From CAWFMO01 sp963817065 (GTDB lineage Bacteria > Actinomycetota > Thermoleophilia > Solirubrobacterales > 70-9), in the NCBI GenBank assembly GCA_963817065.1, contig CAWFMO010000001.1:1426001-1490000 (forward strand): DNA of 64,000 bases, read 5' to 3'. How positions within the stretch are numbered: position 1 is the stretch's first letter; each line of letters opens with the position of its first letter. The notes under the pieces are model-generated. The model was not told the DNA's origin. It did no database searches and was given only the letters and a program-made list of their open reading frames with translations. Below are positions 46,473 through 55,246 of this stretch, one piece after another. Both the position numbers and the translations under genes were made by a program.

Positions 46473-46898
46473 CTAGGCCAAGCGCGCCTCGAGGCCGATC
46501 TCGATCGCCCCGAGCGCCCGCGATACCGGGCAGCCCCGCTTCGCCTCGCCGGCGTAGCGCTGGAACTCCGCGTCCTCGAGTCCGGCGACCGTGACCACGG
46601 AGTCGAGGTCGCTGCGCGTGATCGAGAACCCGCCGTCGTCGGGGTCGAGCGAGACCTTGGCGGTCGTCTTGACGGATTCGGGCTCGTGACCCGCCTCGCT
46701 GAGGACGTTGGCGAGGAACATCGAGAAGCAGCCCGCGTGCGCGGCGGCGATCAGCTCCTCGGGGTTCGTCCCCTCGCCCTCCTCGAAGCGCGACTTGAAC
46801 GAGTACTGGCCCTCGAACGCGCCGCCCCCGAACGCCATCTTTCCCTCGCCCTCGGGGAGGTTCCCTTTCCACTCTGCTTCCGCGGTCCTTGCAGGCAT
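46473..46898 (-). CDS. OsmC-family peroxiredoxin
   Basis: A 141-residue OsmC-type organic hydroperoxide reductase. The N-terminus (ARTAEAEWKGNLPEGEGKM) and NPEELIAAAHAGCFSM, with the peroxidatic Cys near residue 57, match the OsmC subgroup. The resolving Cys is in KRGCPVSRAL near residue 124. It protects against organic peroxides. It is divergent from the acyl-CoA synthetase gene, with about 98 bases between, and upstream of the MFS gene on the same strand. Confidence 0.9.
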   Translation of the reverse strand: MPARTAEAEWKGNLPEGEGKMAFGGGAFEGQYSFKSRFEEGEGTNPEELIAAAHAGCFSMFLANVLSEAGHEPESVKTTAKVSLDPDDGGFSITRSDLDSVVTVAGLEDAEFQRYAGEAKRGCPVSRALGAIEIGLEARLA

Positions 46899-46996
46899 CG
46901 AATCTCCTTTCTCGTTTGTCTCGTTCCCCGTAGTATCAGAGGACCGGAGAGTTGCGACCTTTGCCCCGGCCGGGGCAGGGAAGGAGAGAGGGAGCG

Positions 46997-48811
46997 ATGG
47001 AGGTAACGACTGCGGAGCGCTACGCGAGCGGCGGCGATCTTGGCCCGCTGCCCGCGCCGAACCTGATCAAGGCTTTCTACGCGTCGGTCGACAAGCTCGG
47101 CGACGACCCCGCGATCGCGACCCAGGACGGCTCGGTCTCGCTGAGCTGGAACGACGTCCGCGAGCGGATGCACCGGATCGCCGGCGGCCTCGCGAAGCTC
47201 GGGGTCAAGAAGGGCGACACGGTCGCGATCATGCTCAACAACATCCCCGAGTTCATCCCCTGCGACCTCGCCGCGGTCTCGCTCGGAGGGATCCCGTTCT
47301 CGATCTACCAGACCTCGTCTCCCGAGCAGATCCAGTACGTCTGCTCCGACGCGGACACGAAGGTCGCGATCGTCGAGGAGATGTTCCTGCCCCAGTTCAA
47401 CGAGGCGCGGAAGGATCTGCCCGCGCTCGAGCACGTCGTCGTCGTCGGCGGCGAGGGCGGCGACAGCACGCTCGAGGAGCTCGAGCAGATGGACCCGGAC
47501 TTCGACCCGGCGGAGATCGTCGAGGAGCTCACGCCCGACGACATGCTGACCCTGATCTACACCTCGGGCACGACCGGGCCGCCGAAGGGCGTCCAGCTCA
47601 CGCACCGCAACCTGATGGGGCTGGTCGCCGGCGTCGACGGTGTCATCGACTTCCCCGACCGCGGCGCCAAGGTGATCTCCTGGCTGCCCGCCGCCCACAT
47701 CGCCGAGCGCGGCGCCCACTACTACCTGCCCGTGATCCGCGGCGTCTCGGTGACGATCTGTCCCGACCCGCGCAAGATCGGCGAGTCGCTCGCCGCGGTG
47801 CACCCGACCTGGTTCTTCTCCGTTCCGCGGGTCTGGGAGAAGATGCAGGCGGGGATCGAGGGCCAGCTCGCGAAGCTTCCCCCCGAGCAGGGCGAGGCCG
47901 CCCAGAAGGCGATCGCGGCGGCGGTCCAGAAGGTCCGCCTCGAGCAGGCGGGCGAAGAGGTCCCCGAGGAGCTCGCCAAGGGTGTCGCCCAGGCCGACGA
48001 GGCGATGTTCGCGCCGCTCCGCGCCCAGATCGGGCTCGACGAGGCGGTCGCGGTGAACGTCGGCGCGGCGCCCTCGTCGGTGGAGATGCTCGAGTTCTTC
48101 CACGCGATCGGGCTGCCGATCGGCGAGCTCTGGGGGATGTCGGAGACGTGCGGCGTCGCGACCTGCAACTTCCCCGGCAAGGCGAAGATCGGCACCGTCG
48201 GGCCGCCAGTGCCCGGGGTCGAGATCAAGCTCGCCGAGGACGGTGAGGTGATGGTCAAGGCCGACTCGGTGATGCCGGGATATCGCGGGCTGCCGGAGAA
48301 GAACGCCGAGACGTTCACCGATGACGGCTGGCTGCTGACCGGCGACATCGGCGAGCTCGACTCCGACGGCTTCCTCAAGATCGTCGACCGCAAGAAGGAG
48401 CTGATCATCAACGCCGCGGGCAAGAACATGTCGCCCGCCAACATCGAGGCGAAGCTGAAATCGGCGAGCCCGCTGATCGGCCAAGTCGCCGCGATCGGCG
48501 ACAAGCGCTCCTACAACGTCGCGCTGATCGTCCTCGACCCCGACTACGCGCCTGTCTGGGCATCCCAGAACGACCTCGAGGGCAAGGACGTCGAGGAGCT
48601 GGCCGGCGAGGAGAAGGCGCTCGAGGCGGTCCAGGCCGCTATCGACGAGGCGAACGCGAAGATGTCGCGGGTCGAGCAGATCAAGAAGTTCAAGCTGCTG
48701 CCGACCGAGTGGGAGCCGGGCGGCGACGAGCTGACCCCGACGATGAAGCTCAAGCGCAAGCCGATCGACGAGAAGTACTCGTCGGAGATCGAGGAGCTAT
48801 ACGCCGGTTAG
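46997..48811 (+). CDS. Long-chain acyl-CoA synthetase (AMP-forming)
   Basis: A 604-residue ANL-superfamily adenylating enzyme of the FadD15/LCFA-CoA ligase type. Motifs: A3 LIYTSGTTGPPKGVQLTHRN near residue 187, the WGMSETCG motif, the ATP-binding DGWLLTGDIGELD, and the linker DRKKELIINAAGKNMSP. C-terminal Lys is in PTMKLKRKPI. It activates fatty acids for lipid synthesis or degradation. A strong Shine-Dalgarno AGGAGAG precedes ATG 46997. A -10-like TAGTAT at 46931 fits a leader of about 54 bases. Confidence 0.92.
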   Translation: MEVTTAERYASGGDLGPLPAPNLIKAFYASVDKLGDDPAIATQDGSVSLSWNDVRERMHRIAGGLAKLGVKKGDTVAIMLNNIPEFIPCDLAAVSLGGIPFSIYQTSSPEQIQYVCSDADTKVAIVEEMFLPQFNEARKDLPALEHVVVVGGEGGDSTLEELEQMDPDFDPAEIVEELTPDDMLTLIYTSGTTGPPKGVQLTHRNLMGLVAGVDGVIDFPDRGAKVISWLPAAHIAERGAHYYLPVIRGVSVTICPDPRKIGESLAAVHPTWFFSVPRVWEKMQAGIEGQLAKLPPEQGEAAQKAIAAAVQKVRLEQAGEEVPEELAKGVAQADEAMFAPLRAQIGLDEAVAVNVGAAPSSVEMLEFFHAIGLPIGELWGMSETCGVATCNFPGKAKIGTVGPPVPGVEIKLAEDGEVMVKADSVMPGYRGLPEKNAETFTDDGWLLTGDIGELDSDGFLKIVDRKKELIINAAGKNMSPANIEAKLKSASPLIGQVAAIGDKRSYNVALIVLDPDYAPVWASQNDLEGKDVEELAGEEKALEAVQAAIDEANAKMSRVEQIKKFKLLPTEWEPGGDELTPTMKLKRKPIDEKYSSEIEELYAG

Positions 48812-49857
48812 CGGTCCTGGGGGCCGCGCTCGCCGCGCTGCTCCTGCCGGTCTCAACAGCGGGGGCGGCACCGGCCTGCTCCGAGCGGCCGCAGACCGAG
48901 GTGCTCTACAGCGGCTTCGGGACGCTCGAGTCGGTGATCGTCGACTCCGAGGGGCGGCTCTTCTTCACCGACACGGTCAACGACCGCGTGATGCGCGCCG
49001 ACGGGCCCGGAGCGACGCCGCAGGAGCTCGCGGGCGGGATCGAGGCGCCGGGCGGGCTCTCGTTCCTGCCCGACGGCGACCTGCTCGCCGGCACCGGCGA
49101 CGCGATCCTGACCGGGATCTTCGGCAACATCCTGCCCTCGGCGGGGCTGGTGCGGATCGACCCCGATACGGGCGACAAGCGGCCCTACGCCGCCGGTCTC
49201 CAGATGGCCAACGGGGTCGAGGTCGGCCCGGGCGGCGAGACCTACGCCTCGAGCGACTTCGGCTTCGGGATCGACCGCGTCGGGCCGGGCGGCAACCCGG
49301 TCCAGATCCGCTGGGCGTTCGTCTTCTCGCCCAACGGGCTCGTCGTCGACAGCGCCGGCGAGTGGCTCTACGCGGCCCAGACGTTCCAGCCCGCGGCGAT
49401 CGCGCGGATCAAGATCGACAACCCCGCCCAGGTCGAGACCTTCGTCGCCGGGGCGCTGCCCGACATCGCCGCGGGCCCCGACGGGATGACCCGCGACGAG
49501 AACGACCAGCTCTACGTCGCCGCGAACCTCGCCGGCGAGGTCTGGAAGATCTCCAACCCGGGCCGGCAGATCTGCGCGCTCGCGTCCGGCCTCGGGATGC
49601 CGAGCTCGGTCTTCTTCGGCCAGGGGCCGACCGGCTTCTCGCGGGAGAACCTCTACGTCGTCAACTTCGGCGGCCAGGTGATCGAGATCGAGGACGCTCG
49701 CGCACCGGCCCCACCGCAGCCCTCAGCGCTCGGAACCACGACCGGGGCCGCCGGCGCGGGCTCCGTCCCCGGGTCGACGGCGAAGCGCAGGCGCTGCAAG
49801 TCGAAGAAGCAACGGGCGGCTAAACGGAAGTGCAGAAGCAGGAAGCCGAGGCGCTAG
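48799..49857 (+). CDS. Secreted NHL/SMP-30-like beta-propeller with basic C-terminal tail
   Basis: About 350 residues. A clean signal peptide is read from an ATA codon at 48799 (RRLAVLGAALAALLLP, then cleavage after AGA). No ATG/GTG/TTG is available near it: the next upstream start is GTG 48709, 102 bases inside the acyl-CoA synthetase gene. The ectodomain has repeating blades such as VDSEGRLFFTDTVNDRV, SFLPDGDLLAGTG, and VDSAGEWLYAAQTF, typical of NHL/SGL propellers. The tail is basic with two Cys (KRRRCKSKKQRAAKRKCR). Function unknown: sugar-lactone or ligand binding is possible. Confidence 0.7.
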   Translation: MRRLAVLGAALAALLLPVSTAGAAPACSERPQTEVLYSGFGTLESVIVDSEGRLFFTDTVNDRVMRADGPGATPQELAGGIEAPGGLSFLPDGDLLAGTGDAILTGIFGNILPSAGLVRIDPDTGDKRPYAAGLQMANGVEVGPGGETYASSDFGFGIDRVGPGGNPVQIRWAFVFSPNGLVVDSAGEWLYAAQTFQPAAIARIKIDNPAQVETFVAGALPDIAAGPDGMTRDENDQLYVAANLAGEVWKISNPGRQICALASGLGMPSSVFFGQGPTGFSRENLYVVNFGGQVIEIEDARAPAPPQPSALGTTTGAAGAGSVPGSTAKRRRCKSKKQRAAKRKCRSRKPRR

Positions 49858-49860
49858 CGA

Positions 49861-50613
49861 CTAGCGCTTCTTCTTTTTCTTGCACTTCTTCTTCGCCGCG
49901 GCGGCGGAGCTCTTCTTGCCCTTCTTCTTCTTGCACTTCTTCTTTGGCGTCGTCGATGTCGTCGGAACGGCCGGAGGCAGACAGCCGAACTCGGTCGGAG
50001 CGACACCGTTCAGGCGCGGCGTGGGCGGCGCGAGGAAGAAGTCGACGGCGCTGTTGTTCGTATCGTCAGCGGGCTCGAGCAGCGTCGCGCAGTTGGGGGT
50101 CAGGGACCGGTGGACCGAGTTCGTGGCGCTCAGCGCCCCAGCCGGCGTTCCGCTCGCGGCCTGGACCGCCGGGCTGCCGCCCGTGTAGGTCCCCCACGAG
50201 ACGCAGTCGATCACGTTCACGGTCAGCACGCTGAGGCACGCTGCGCCGCCCGGGGCGGTCAGCTGCAACCCATCCGCGAGCACTTCGAAGTCGCCGGAAG
50301 GGCCGCCGGGGGTATTCGTCACCAGGATCGTCCTCTGGTTGTCGGAGAGGGTGGAGTTGGGAGGGAACTGAGCAGAACCGAGCAGGGTTCCGGTCGATCC
50401 AAACCAGTACAGGTAGTGACCGGCGGCGATCTGCTGCCCGGCAGCGGTCACCTGCATCTCGACGAAATCGGCGTCCCCGGCGGCGCTGTCGTCGCTGTAG
50501 ACCTCGCTGATCCGAATCAAGCTGTCGTCCGCCTGGGCGGCGGGGGCGAGCGCCGCGATCGCGCTCAGCCCGAGCGCGGCGCCGAGCGCCAGCTTCTTGA
50601 CCCTGCCTGTCAT
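49861..50613 (-). CDS. Secreted lamin-tail-like protein with Lys/Cys tail, copy 1
   Basis: A 250-residue protein. A signal peptide (KKLALGAALGLSAIAALAPAAQA) is followed by a beta-rich domain beginning LIRISEVYSDDS and DFVEMQVTA, which resembles the start of a lamin-tail domain. The motif EPADDTNNSAVDFF, shared by all four paralogues, lies near residue 180. A Pro/Thr linker leads to a tail KKKCKKKKGKK…KKKCKKKKKR with two Cys. It is the last gene of a four-gene minus-strand array, 10 bases after copy 2. Function unknown; surface adhesion or binding is an inference. Confidence 0.65.
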   Translation of the reverse strand: MTGRVKKLALGAALGLSAIAALAPAAQADDSLIRISEVYSDDSAAGDADFVEMQVTAAGQQIAAGHYLYWFGSTGTLLGSAQFPPNSTLSDNQRTILVTNTPGGPSGDFEVLADGLQLTAPGGAACLSVLTVNVIDCVSWGTYTGGSPAVQAASGTPAGALSATNSVHRSLTPNCATLLEPADDTNNSAVDFFLAPPTPRLNGVAPTEFGCLPPAVPTTSTTPKKKCKKKKGKKSSAAAAKKKCKKKKKR

Positions 50614-50623
50614 TGCGCGCAGC

Positions 50624-51502
50624 CTACTTCTTGCGCTTCTTCTTCACGCACTTGCCACGCTTCAGCTTCGCACCCTTCTTGCACTTCTTGCGCGGGGTCG
50701 TGACCGGCGGCGTGGTGGTGACTGGAGTCGTCGTAACCGGCGTCGACCCGGATCCGGATCCGTTCGGAGTCGGGTCGCAGGCATCGCCGAGGGCGTCGCC
50801 GTCGGCGTTCGCCTGGCCGGGGTTGCTGAGGAGCGGACAGTTGTCGTTCGCGTCCGGGGTGCCGTCGCCATCGCCGTCCGGAGGCACGCAGGGCATCTCG
50901 ACGGGAACAACGGAGTTCGGCGTCGGGTCACGGGCGACGAGGTCGAAGTCCGCCGCGGTGTCGTCGGTATCGTCGGCAGGCTGGAGCAGGGTCGCGCAGC
51001 CGGCGCTGATGTCGCGCTTCAGCGCCATGTCGCCGGGAAGCGCGGTCAGCCACGGGTCGGCTTGATCAGGGATCAACGCTTCGCCCGTGAACGCAGCTCC
51101 CCCCCAGGAAACGCAGTCCGGTGGCGTCGCGTCCGAGAAACAGACTGCACCCGCGGCCACCTGTGCCTCCAGGTAGTCGAGGCCGGGCGCCGCCACGTCA
51201 GCGGTGGCGACGCCGTTATCTCCGAGCAGCACCGTGCGTTGGTTTTCGCCGTTCGCAACGTTGTTGCCGATCTGGAAGTTGCTCGACATCGTCCCGTCGG
51301 CGGTGTACATCGTGATCTCGTGTCCCATGACCTGGGTCTGCCCCGACGAATACATCTGTAGCTCCACGTAGGTGGCGTCATCGTTTACCGGGGTACCGGA
51401 GACCTCCCTGATCTTCATTTCGTGGAAGGCGCTGTTGGCTGCCGGAGCAGCGATCAGCGATCCCACAACAACGCACCCCGCAACCGCAAACATTCGCTTC
51501 AT
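50624..51502 (-). CDS. Secreted lamin-tail-like protein with thrombospondin type-3 repeat and Lys/Cys tail, copy 2
   Basis: A 292-residue paralogue. Signal peptide (MKRMFAVAGCVVVGSLIAAPAANS), beta-domain with MKIREVSG and TYVELQMYSSGQTQ, the shared QPADDTDDTAADF motif, then a calcium-binding TSP3-type stretch (DGDGTPDANDNCP and ADGDALGDACD). A Thr/Pro linker precedes the tail RKKCKKGAKLKRGKCVKK. The Asp-rich TSP3 unit is absent from the other copies, so this protein gained or kept an extra Ca-binding segment. Confidence 0.68.
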   Translation of the reverse strand: MKRMFAVAGCVVVGSLIAAPAANSAFHEMKIREVSGTPVNDDATYVELQMYSSGQTQVMGHEITMYTADGTMSSNFQIGNNVANGENQRTVLLGDNGVATADVAAPGLDYLEAQVAAGAVCFSDATPPDCVSWGGAAFTGEALIPDQADPWLTALPGDMALKRDISAGCATLLQPADDTDDTAADFDLVARDPTPNSVVPVEMPCVPPDGDGDGTPDANDNCPLLSNPGQANADGDALGDACDPTPNGSGSGSTPVTTTPVTTTPPVTTPRKKCKKGAKLKRGKCVKKKRKK

Positions 51503-51539
51503 CGCGTACCCCTCAGTTCGTTTCCCGGTGAGATTGATC

Positions 51540-52343
51540 CTACCGCCGGTGGCGACATGCGGCCACCGGCGGCAGTCCCGGCTTATTCTTCTTCTTCTTC
51601 TTCTTCTTCTTGCACTTCTTGGCGGCCGACTTCGCGCCGCCCTTGCGCTTCTTCTTCTTGCACTTCTTCTTCTTGGTCGCCGGCGTCGTCGTCACCGCGG
51701 CGGGTGTCGTCGTCGGCGGGGCGCACAGGGTCTCCGTTGGCGCGGTGCTGCTGTTGCGCTTGATCGGCGCGCCGATCGCGAAGTCGGCGGCGCTGTTGTT
51801 GGTGTCGTCGGGCTCGTCGAGCGCCGTCGCGCAGCCGCGCGCGATCGTGCGCACGATCGAGACGTCGGCCGCGAGCGCGGGCGCGGGCGTGCCGACGGGG
51901 GAGGAGGGGGGCACGACGGTTCCGCCGTCGTAGTCGCCCCAGGCGACGCAGTCGATACCCCCAACCAAAGCGGCGCCCGACGAGTAGCAGACGGCTCCGC
52001 CGGTGGGCTGGAACGCGCCGTTGCCGTTGTCGTCGGCGCCGACTACGGTCGCGCCGCCGACGAGGTAGGTGCGCTGGTTCTGCGGGCTGGCGCCATTGGC
52101 GGCGAGCGCGTTGTCCAGAAAGATCGACCCGTCCGCCGAATGAACCGACACGTGATGGTTGAGAAACAGGTTCTGTCCGTCGGCGTACGTCTGCAGGACG
52201 ACGTAGTCGTCGGACGCGACGGTCGCGTTGTGGACCTCGCGGATCTTGACCAGGTGGTGGTCTGCCTGAACGGAACCGGCGAACATCGCGCCGGCCGCCA
52301 GGCCGAGCACCGTCGCCATCCCGAGTCTCGTGCTACGTCTCAT
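51540..52343 (-). CDS. Secreted lamin-tail-like protein with Lys/Cys tail, copy 3
   Basis: A 267-residue paralogue. Signal peptide (RLGMATVLGLAAGAMFAGSVQA) and beta-domain VKIREVHNATVASDDYVVLQTYADGQ. The shared EPDDTNNSAADF motif lies near residue 175. The Thr/Ala/Pro linker is followed by a long Lys-rich tail with Cys (KKKKCKKKKRKGG, then KKCKKKKKKKK) encoded partly by eight tandem TTC triplets on the plus strand. It ends differently (GLPPVAACRHRR) from the other tails, which may be a frame extension past the usual end. Confidence 0.65.
   Translation of the reverse strand: MRRSTRLGMATVLGLAAGAMFAGSVQADHHLVKIREVHNATVASDDYVVLQTYADGQNLFLNHHVSVHSADGSIFLDNALAANGASPQNQRTYLVGGATVVGADDNGNGAFQPTGGAVCYSSGAALVGGIDCVAWGDYDGGTVVPPSSPVGTPAPALAADVSIVRTIARGCATALDEPDDTNNSAADFAIGAPIKRNSSTAPTETLCAPPTTTPAAVTTTPATKKKKCKKKKRKGGAKSAAKKCKKKKKKKKNKPGLPPVAACRHRR
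51586..51609 (+). repeat. (TTC)8 triplet repeat coding the poly-Lys tail of copy 3
   Basis: Eight tandem TTC triplets (AAG codons on the minus strand). Slippage by whole triplets would change the tail length without breaking the frame. Shorter CTT/TTC runs occur in the other tail-coding regions. Confidence 0.8.
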
Positions 52344-52412
52344 CTCGAATCCCCTTTGCTAGTCGTTTGAGCCCCGGCGGTCGCCGGGGCTCACCCTGCC
52401 ATCAGCTCGTGG

Positions 52413-53171
52413 CTACTTCTTCCTCTTCTTCTTGACGCATTTGCCCTTCTTCAGCTTCTTGCCCTTCTTGCACTTCTTTGTCGGCGTCAGCACCGGCGTC
52501 GCTACCGGTGTTGCTACCGCTGCGGGCGTGACGACCCCGGGGCAGACGACCTCGGCGGGGACAAACGCGTTGTTCAGCGGACTCGGCGTCCCTTCCACCC
52601 AATCCGCGGCGGTGTTGGTGTCGTCAGCGGCGTCGAGTGCCGTCGGGCAACCGAGCGTGATCGACCGCGAGAGCGACATCGTGTTGTCGTCGACGCCGTC
52701 GGGCTTCAGCGCTGCGTCACCGCTCCAGGACGTGAGGGCAACCGCCGGGATGGTCGGCTCTCCGATCACGACGCAGTCGATCGCAACGGCCCCTTGCATG
52801 ATGCAGGCCGAGGCGCTCGGACCCGGAAACATGTTCGGCAGCGGGTCGGCGTAGTCGGATGCGACGTCGCCGTGGTTCGTCGAGTCATAGTCGTCGTCGA
52901 CGACAAGGATCTTTCGCTGCGCCTGCATGTTCGGCCGGTCCGCCAGGAACGGGAGATCGTGAAAGACGTTGCCGGCGGGGTCGAAGGTGGTGAGTGACTT
53001 TCCGACGAGGGTCTCGCCGTTGGCCTCGAGCGTGAGCTCGATGTACTCGTCGCTGCCGTTTTCGTAGACCTCTGAGATCTTGACCGCGTGAGCGCTGCTC
53101 GCAAACGCGATCGCGCCCAAAGACGACGCACACATCGCGAGTCCAAAGCGCTTGATTCCCTGCCGTTTCAT
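52413..53171 (-). CDS. Secreted lamin-tail-like protein with Lys/Cys tail, copy 4
   Basis: A 252-residue paralogue and first gene of the minus-strand array. Signal peptide (MKRQGIKRFGLAMCASSLGAIAFASSAHA) and a beta-domain starting VKISEVYENGSDEYIELTLEANGETL, the clearest lamin-tail match of the four. The shared motif reads DAADDTNTAADW. A Val/Thr/Pro linker and the tail KKCKKGKKLKKGKCVKK follow. ATG 53171 has an AAAGGGA Shine-Dalgarno. Gaps to the next genes are 69, 37 and 10 bases, in line with one transcript. Confidence 0.7.
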   Translation of the reverse strand: MKRQGIKRFGLAMCASSLGAIAFASSAHAVKISEVYENGSDEYIELTLEANGETLVGKSLTTFDPAGNVFHDLPFLADRPNMQAQRKILVVDDDYDSTNHGDVASDYADPLPNMFPGPSASACIMQGAVAIDCVVIGEPTIPAVALTSWSGDAALKPDGVDDNTMSLSRSITLGCPTALDAADDTNTAADWVEGTPSPLNNAFVPAEVVCPGVVTPAAVATPVATPVLTPTKKCKKGKKLKKGKCVKKKRKK

Positions 53172-53272
53172 CTGATCCCTTTCTTTAAGCCGTGACCCCA
53201 ATAACCACGACTCGCAACAGGCTACATAAAAGCACCGAGACCACCGTGCGAAAGCCCACACACCCGCCTGGG

Positions 53273-53278
53273 TACCCT
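53273..53278 (+). promoter_or_regulatory. Putative -10 hexamer (TACCCT) for ispG
   Basis: TACCCT lies 7 bases before the ispG ATG, with no Shine-Dalgarno sequence, in the gap between divergent copy 4 and ispG. Confidence 0.4.
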
Positions 53279-53285
53279 GTGCGCG

Positions 53286-54539
53286 ATGGCATCGAAGCGC
53301 CAGATCTGGGTCAAGGACGTACCGATCGGCGGGGGAGCCCCCGTCGCGGTGCAGACGATGTGCAAAACCGAGACCGCCAACCTCGAGGCGACGATGGAGC
53401 AGATCCGCACCGTCGCCGAGGCCGGAGCGGACCTGGTCCGCGTAGCGGTGCCCCGCGACGAGGACATCGAGGCCCTGAAGACGATCGTCGGTCGAATCGC
53501 CGATCCCGGTGATCGCCGACATCCACTTCAACCACACGCTGGCGCTGAAGGCGATCGACGCCGGCGCCCACTGCATCCGCCTCAACCCGGGCAACATCGG
53601 CGGGCCCGAGAAGGTCGCCGAGGTCGCCGAGCGCGCGACGCGCCAAGGGCGTCCCGATGCGGATCGGGGTCAACTCCGGCTCGCTGCCCAAGCACCTGCA
53701 TGAGCTCGAGCGCGAGAACTCGGTCGAGGCGCTGGTCCAGGCCGGGGTCGAGTTCGTCGAGCTCATGGAGAGACTGGAATTCGAGGACTTCAAGGTCTCG
53801 ATCAAGTCGACCAACGTCCCGAACACGATCGCCTCGAACCGGCTCCTGGCCGAGAAGATTCCCTATCCGATCCACCTCGGGATCACCGAGGCGGGGACCA
53901 AGTGGTCGGGCTCGCTCAAGTCCTCGGTCGGGCTGGGAACCCTGCTCGCCGACGGAATCGGGGACACGATCCGGATCAGCCTCTCGACCTTCCACGCCGA
54001 AGAGGAGGTCAAGGTCGCCTGGGAGATCCTCAAGGCGCTGCAACTGCGCGAGCGCGGCCCGGTCCTGATCGCCTGCCCGACCTGCGGCCGGCTCCAGTTC
54101 GACATGGACACGCGTCGTCGCCGAGATCGAGCAGCGGCTCGAGGCCTACACCGAGCCGATCGAGGTCGCGGTCCTCGGCTGCGCGGTGAACGGGATCGGT
54201 GAGGCCTCGCACGCGGACTTCGGGATCACCGGCGCCAAGGACGAGGGGCTGATCTTCGCCCACGGCAAGCCGCTGCGGAAGGTGCCCCAGGACGAGCTCG
54301 TCGACGCCCTCTTCGCCGAGATCGACAAGTCGCTCGACCGCGGCAAGGTCGAGGTCGACGAGGACAAGGCCTCCGAGGGCGCCGAGTGGCTGGCGAAGAT
54401 CGAGGAGGAGAACGCCGGCGAGCTGACCCCCGAGCGGATCGCGGCGATGGAGAAGGAGAAGACCCCCGAGGAGTCGGAGAAGGTGCTCCTCGACGAGGAC
54501 GCCTCGCCGACCGCGGGCCGCCGCTTCACCCGCGCCTAA
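53286..54539 (+). pseudogene. ispG: IspG (HMBPP synthase) disrupted by three frameshifts, probably sequence errors
   Basis: The [4Fe-4S] enzyme converting MEcPP to HMBPP. All parts are present but in three reading frames: start (VPIGGGAPVAVQTMCKT), core (VIADIHFNHTLALKAIDAGAHCIRLNPGN), then MRIGVNSGSLPKHLHEL to CPTCGRLQFDMDT, and LGCAVNGIGEASHADFGITG to the end. Breaks lie near 53502 (extra A), near 53638-53645 (GC pair lost in a GCGCGCC-type run), and near 54112-54118 (extra G). Cluster ligands CPTC and GCAVNGIGE are intact. Because the MEP pathway (dxr) is present and the protein is otherwise conserved, sequence errors are likelier than decay. The C-terminus carries an extra acidic tail of about 60 residues. 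Confidence 0.85.
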
Positions 54540-55234
54540 TCCGGCGCTACTGCTTCTTTTTCTTCTTTCTTGACGCACTTGCCGCGCTTCAGCTTGCGGC
54601 CCTTCTTGCACTTCTTCAGGGTCGCGGCGGCAGTGGTCGCGGCGGCGGGAACCACGGGAACCGCGGGCGGCGCGATGTCGAGGTCGAGAGTCCAGCCGTT
54701 GGCGATGAAGACGAGATCGGCGTTGACGCTGTCGTCAACCGCGAACAAGCTCCACGTCCCATTCGGGGCGGCGCCGACGAAGCCCGAGAAGGTCGCCGGG
54801 TACGGCCCCGCGGTCGGTGCCGGCGCGGAGAACGCGTCCACCGGGGCATTGTCGGTGGGCTTGTAGGTGCTGCCTCCGGCGCACGTCCCCGCGGCATTGC
54901 CCCCCGCGGAATCATCAAAGAACAGGGTGGAGTTGACGAGCCCGACGTCACCGCACGTGTCGCTCATGACCATCGCGCGCTGGCCACCAGGGGCGACGAG
55001 CAGGATGTCCATATCGGCGGGGGAATCGTGTCCGAAGTTGACCAAGGAGACCCGCACTTTGCTGACCGTCCCCGTGAGTCCCGAAACGGCGATCGGTGCT
55101 TCTTGCTGCATCCCGTCATTTGGGGAGATGACGTTGGTGTTGGAGAAGGTCACGCCCGCGGCCGAGCCCGGCGCCGCGAGCAGCAGACCGGATGCCATCG
55201 TCAATAGGAGTGTTCCGCGGATCGACTTGCCCAT
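54536..55234 (-). CDS. Secreted P-domain-like protein with Lys/Cys tail
   Basis: A 232-residue protein. Signal peptide (LLLTMASGLLLAAPGSA) followed by a jelly-roll resembling proprotein-convertase P-domains: PIAVSGLTGTVSKVRVSLVNFGHDSPADMDILLVAPGG near residues 45-85 and NGTWSLFAVDDSVNADLVFIANGWTLDLDI near 155-185. No protease domain is attached. A Pro/Thr/Ala linker leads to the tail KKCKKGRKLKRGKCVKK. It lies 12 bases after the glycosidase-like gene on the same strand and overlaps the ispG stop by four bases. Confidence 0.72.
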   Translation of the reverse strand: MGKSIRGTLLLTMASGLLLAAPGSAAGVTFSNTNVISPNDGMQQEAPIAVSGLTGTVSKVRVSLVNFGHDSPADMDILLVAPGGQRAMVMSDTCGDVGLVNSTLFFDDSAGGNAAGTCAGGSTYKPTDNAPVDAFSAPAPTAGPYPATFSGFVGAAPNGTWSLFAVDDSVNADLVFIANGWTLDLDIAPPAVPVVPAAATTAAATLKKCKKGRKLKRGKCVKKEEKEAVAPD

Positions 55235-55246
55235 CCGCGTTTCAGG

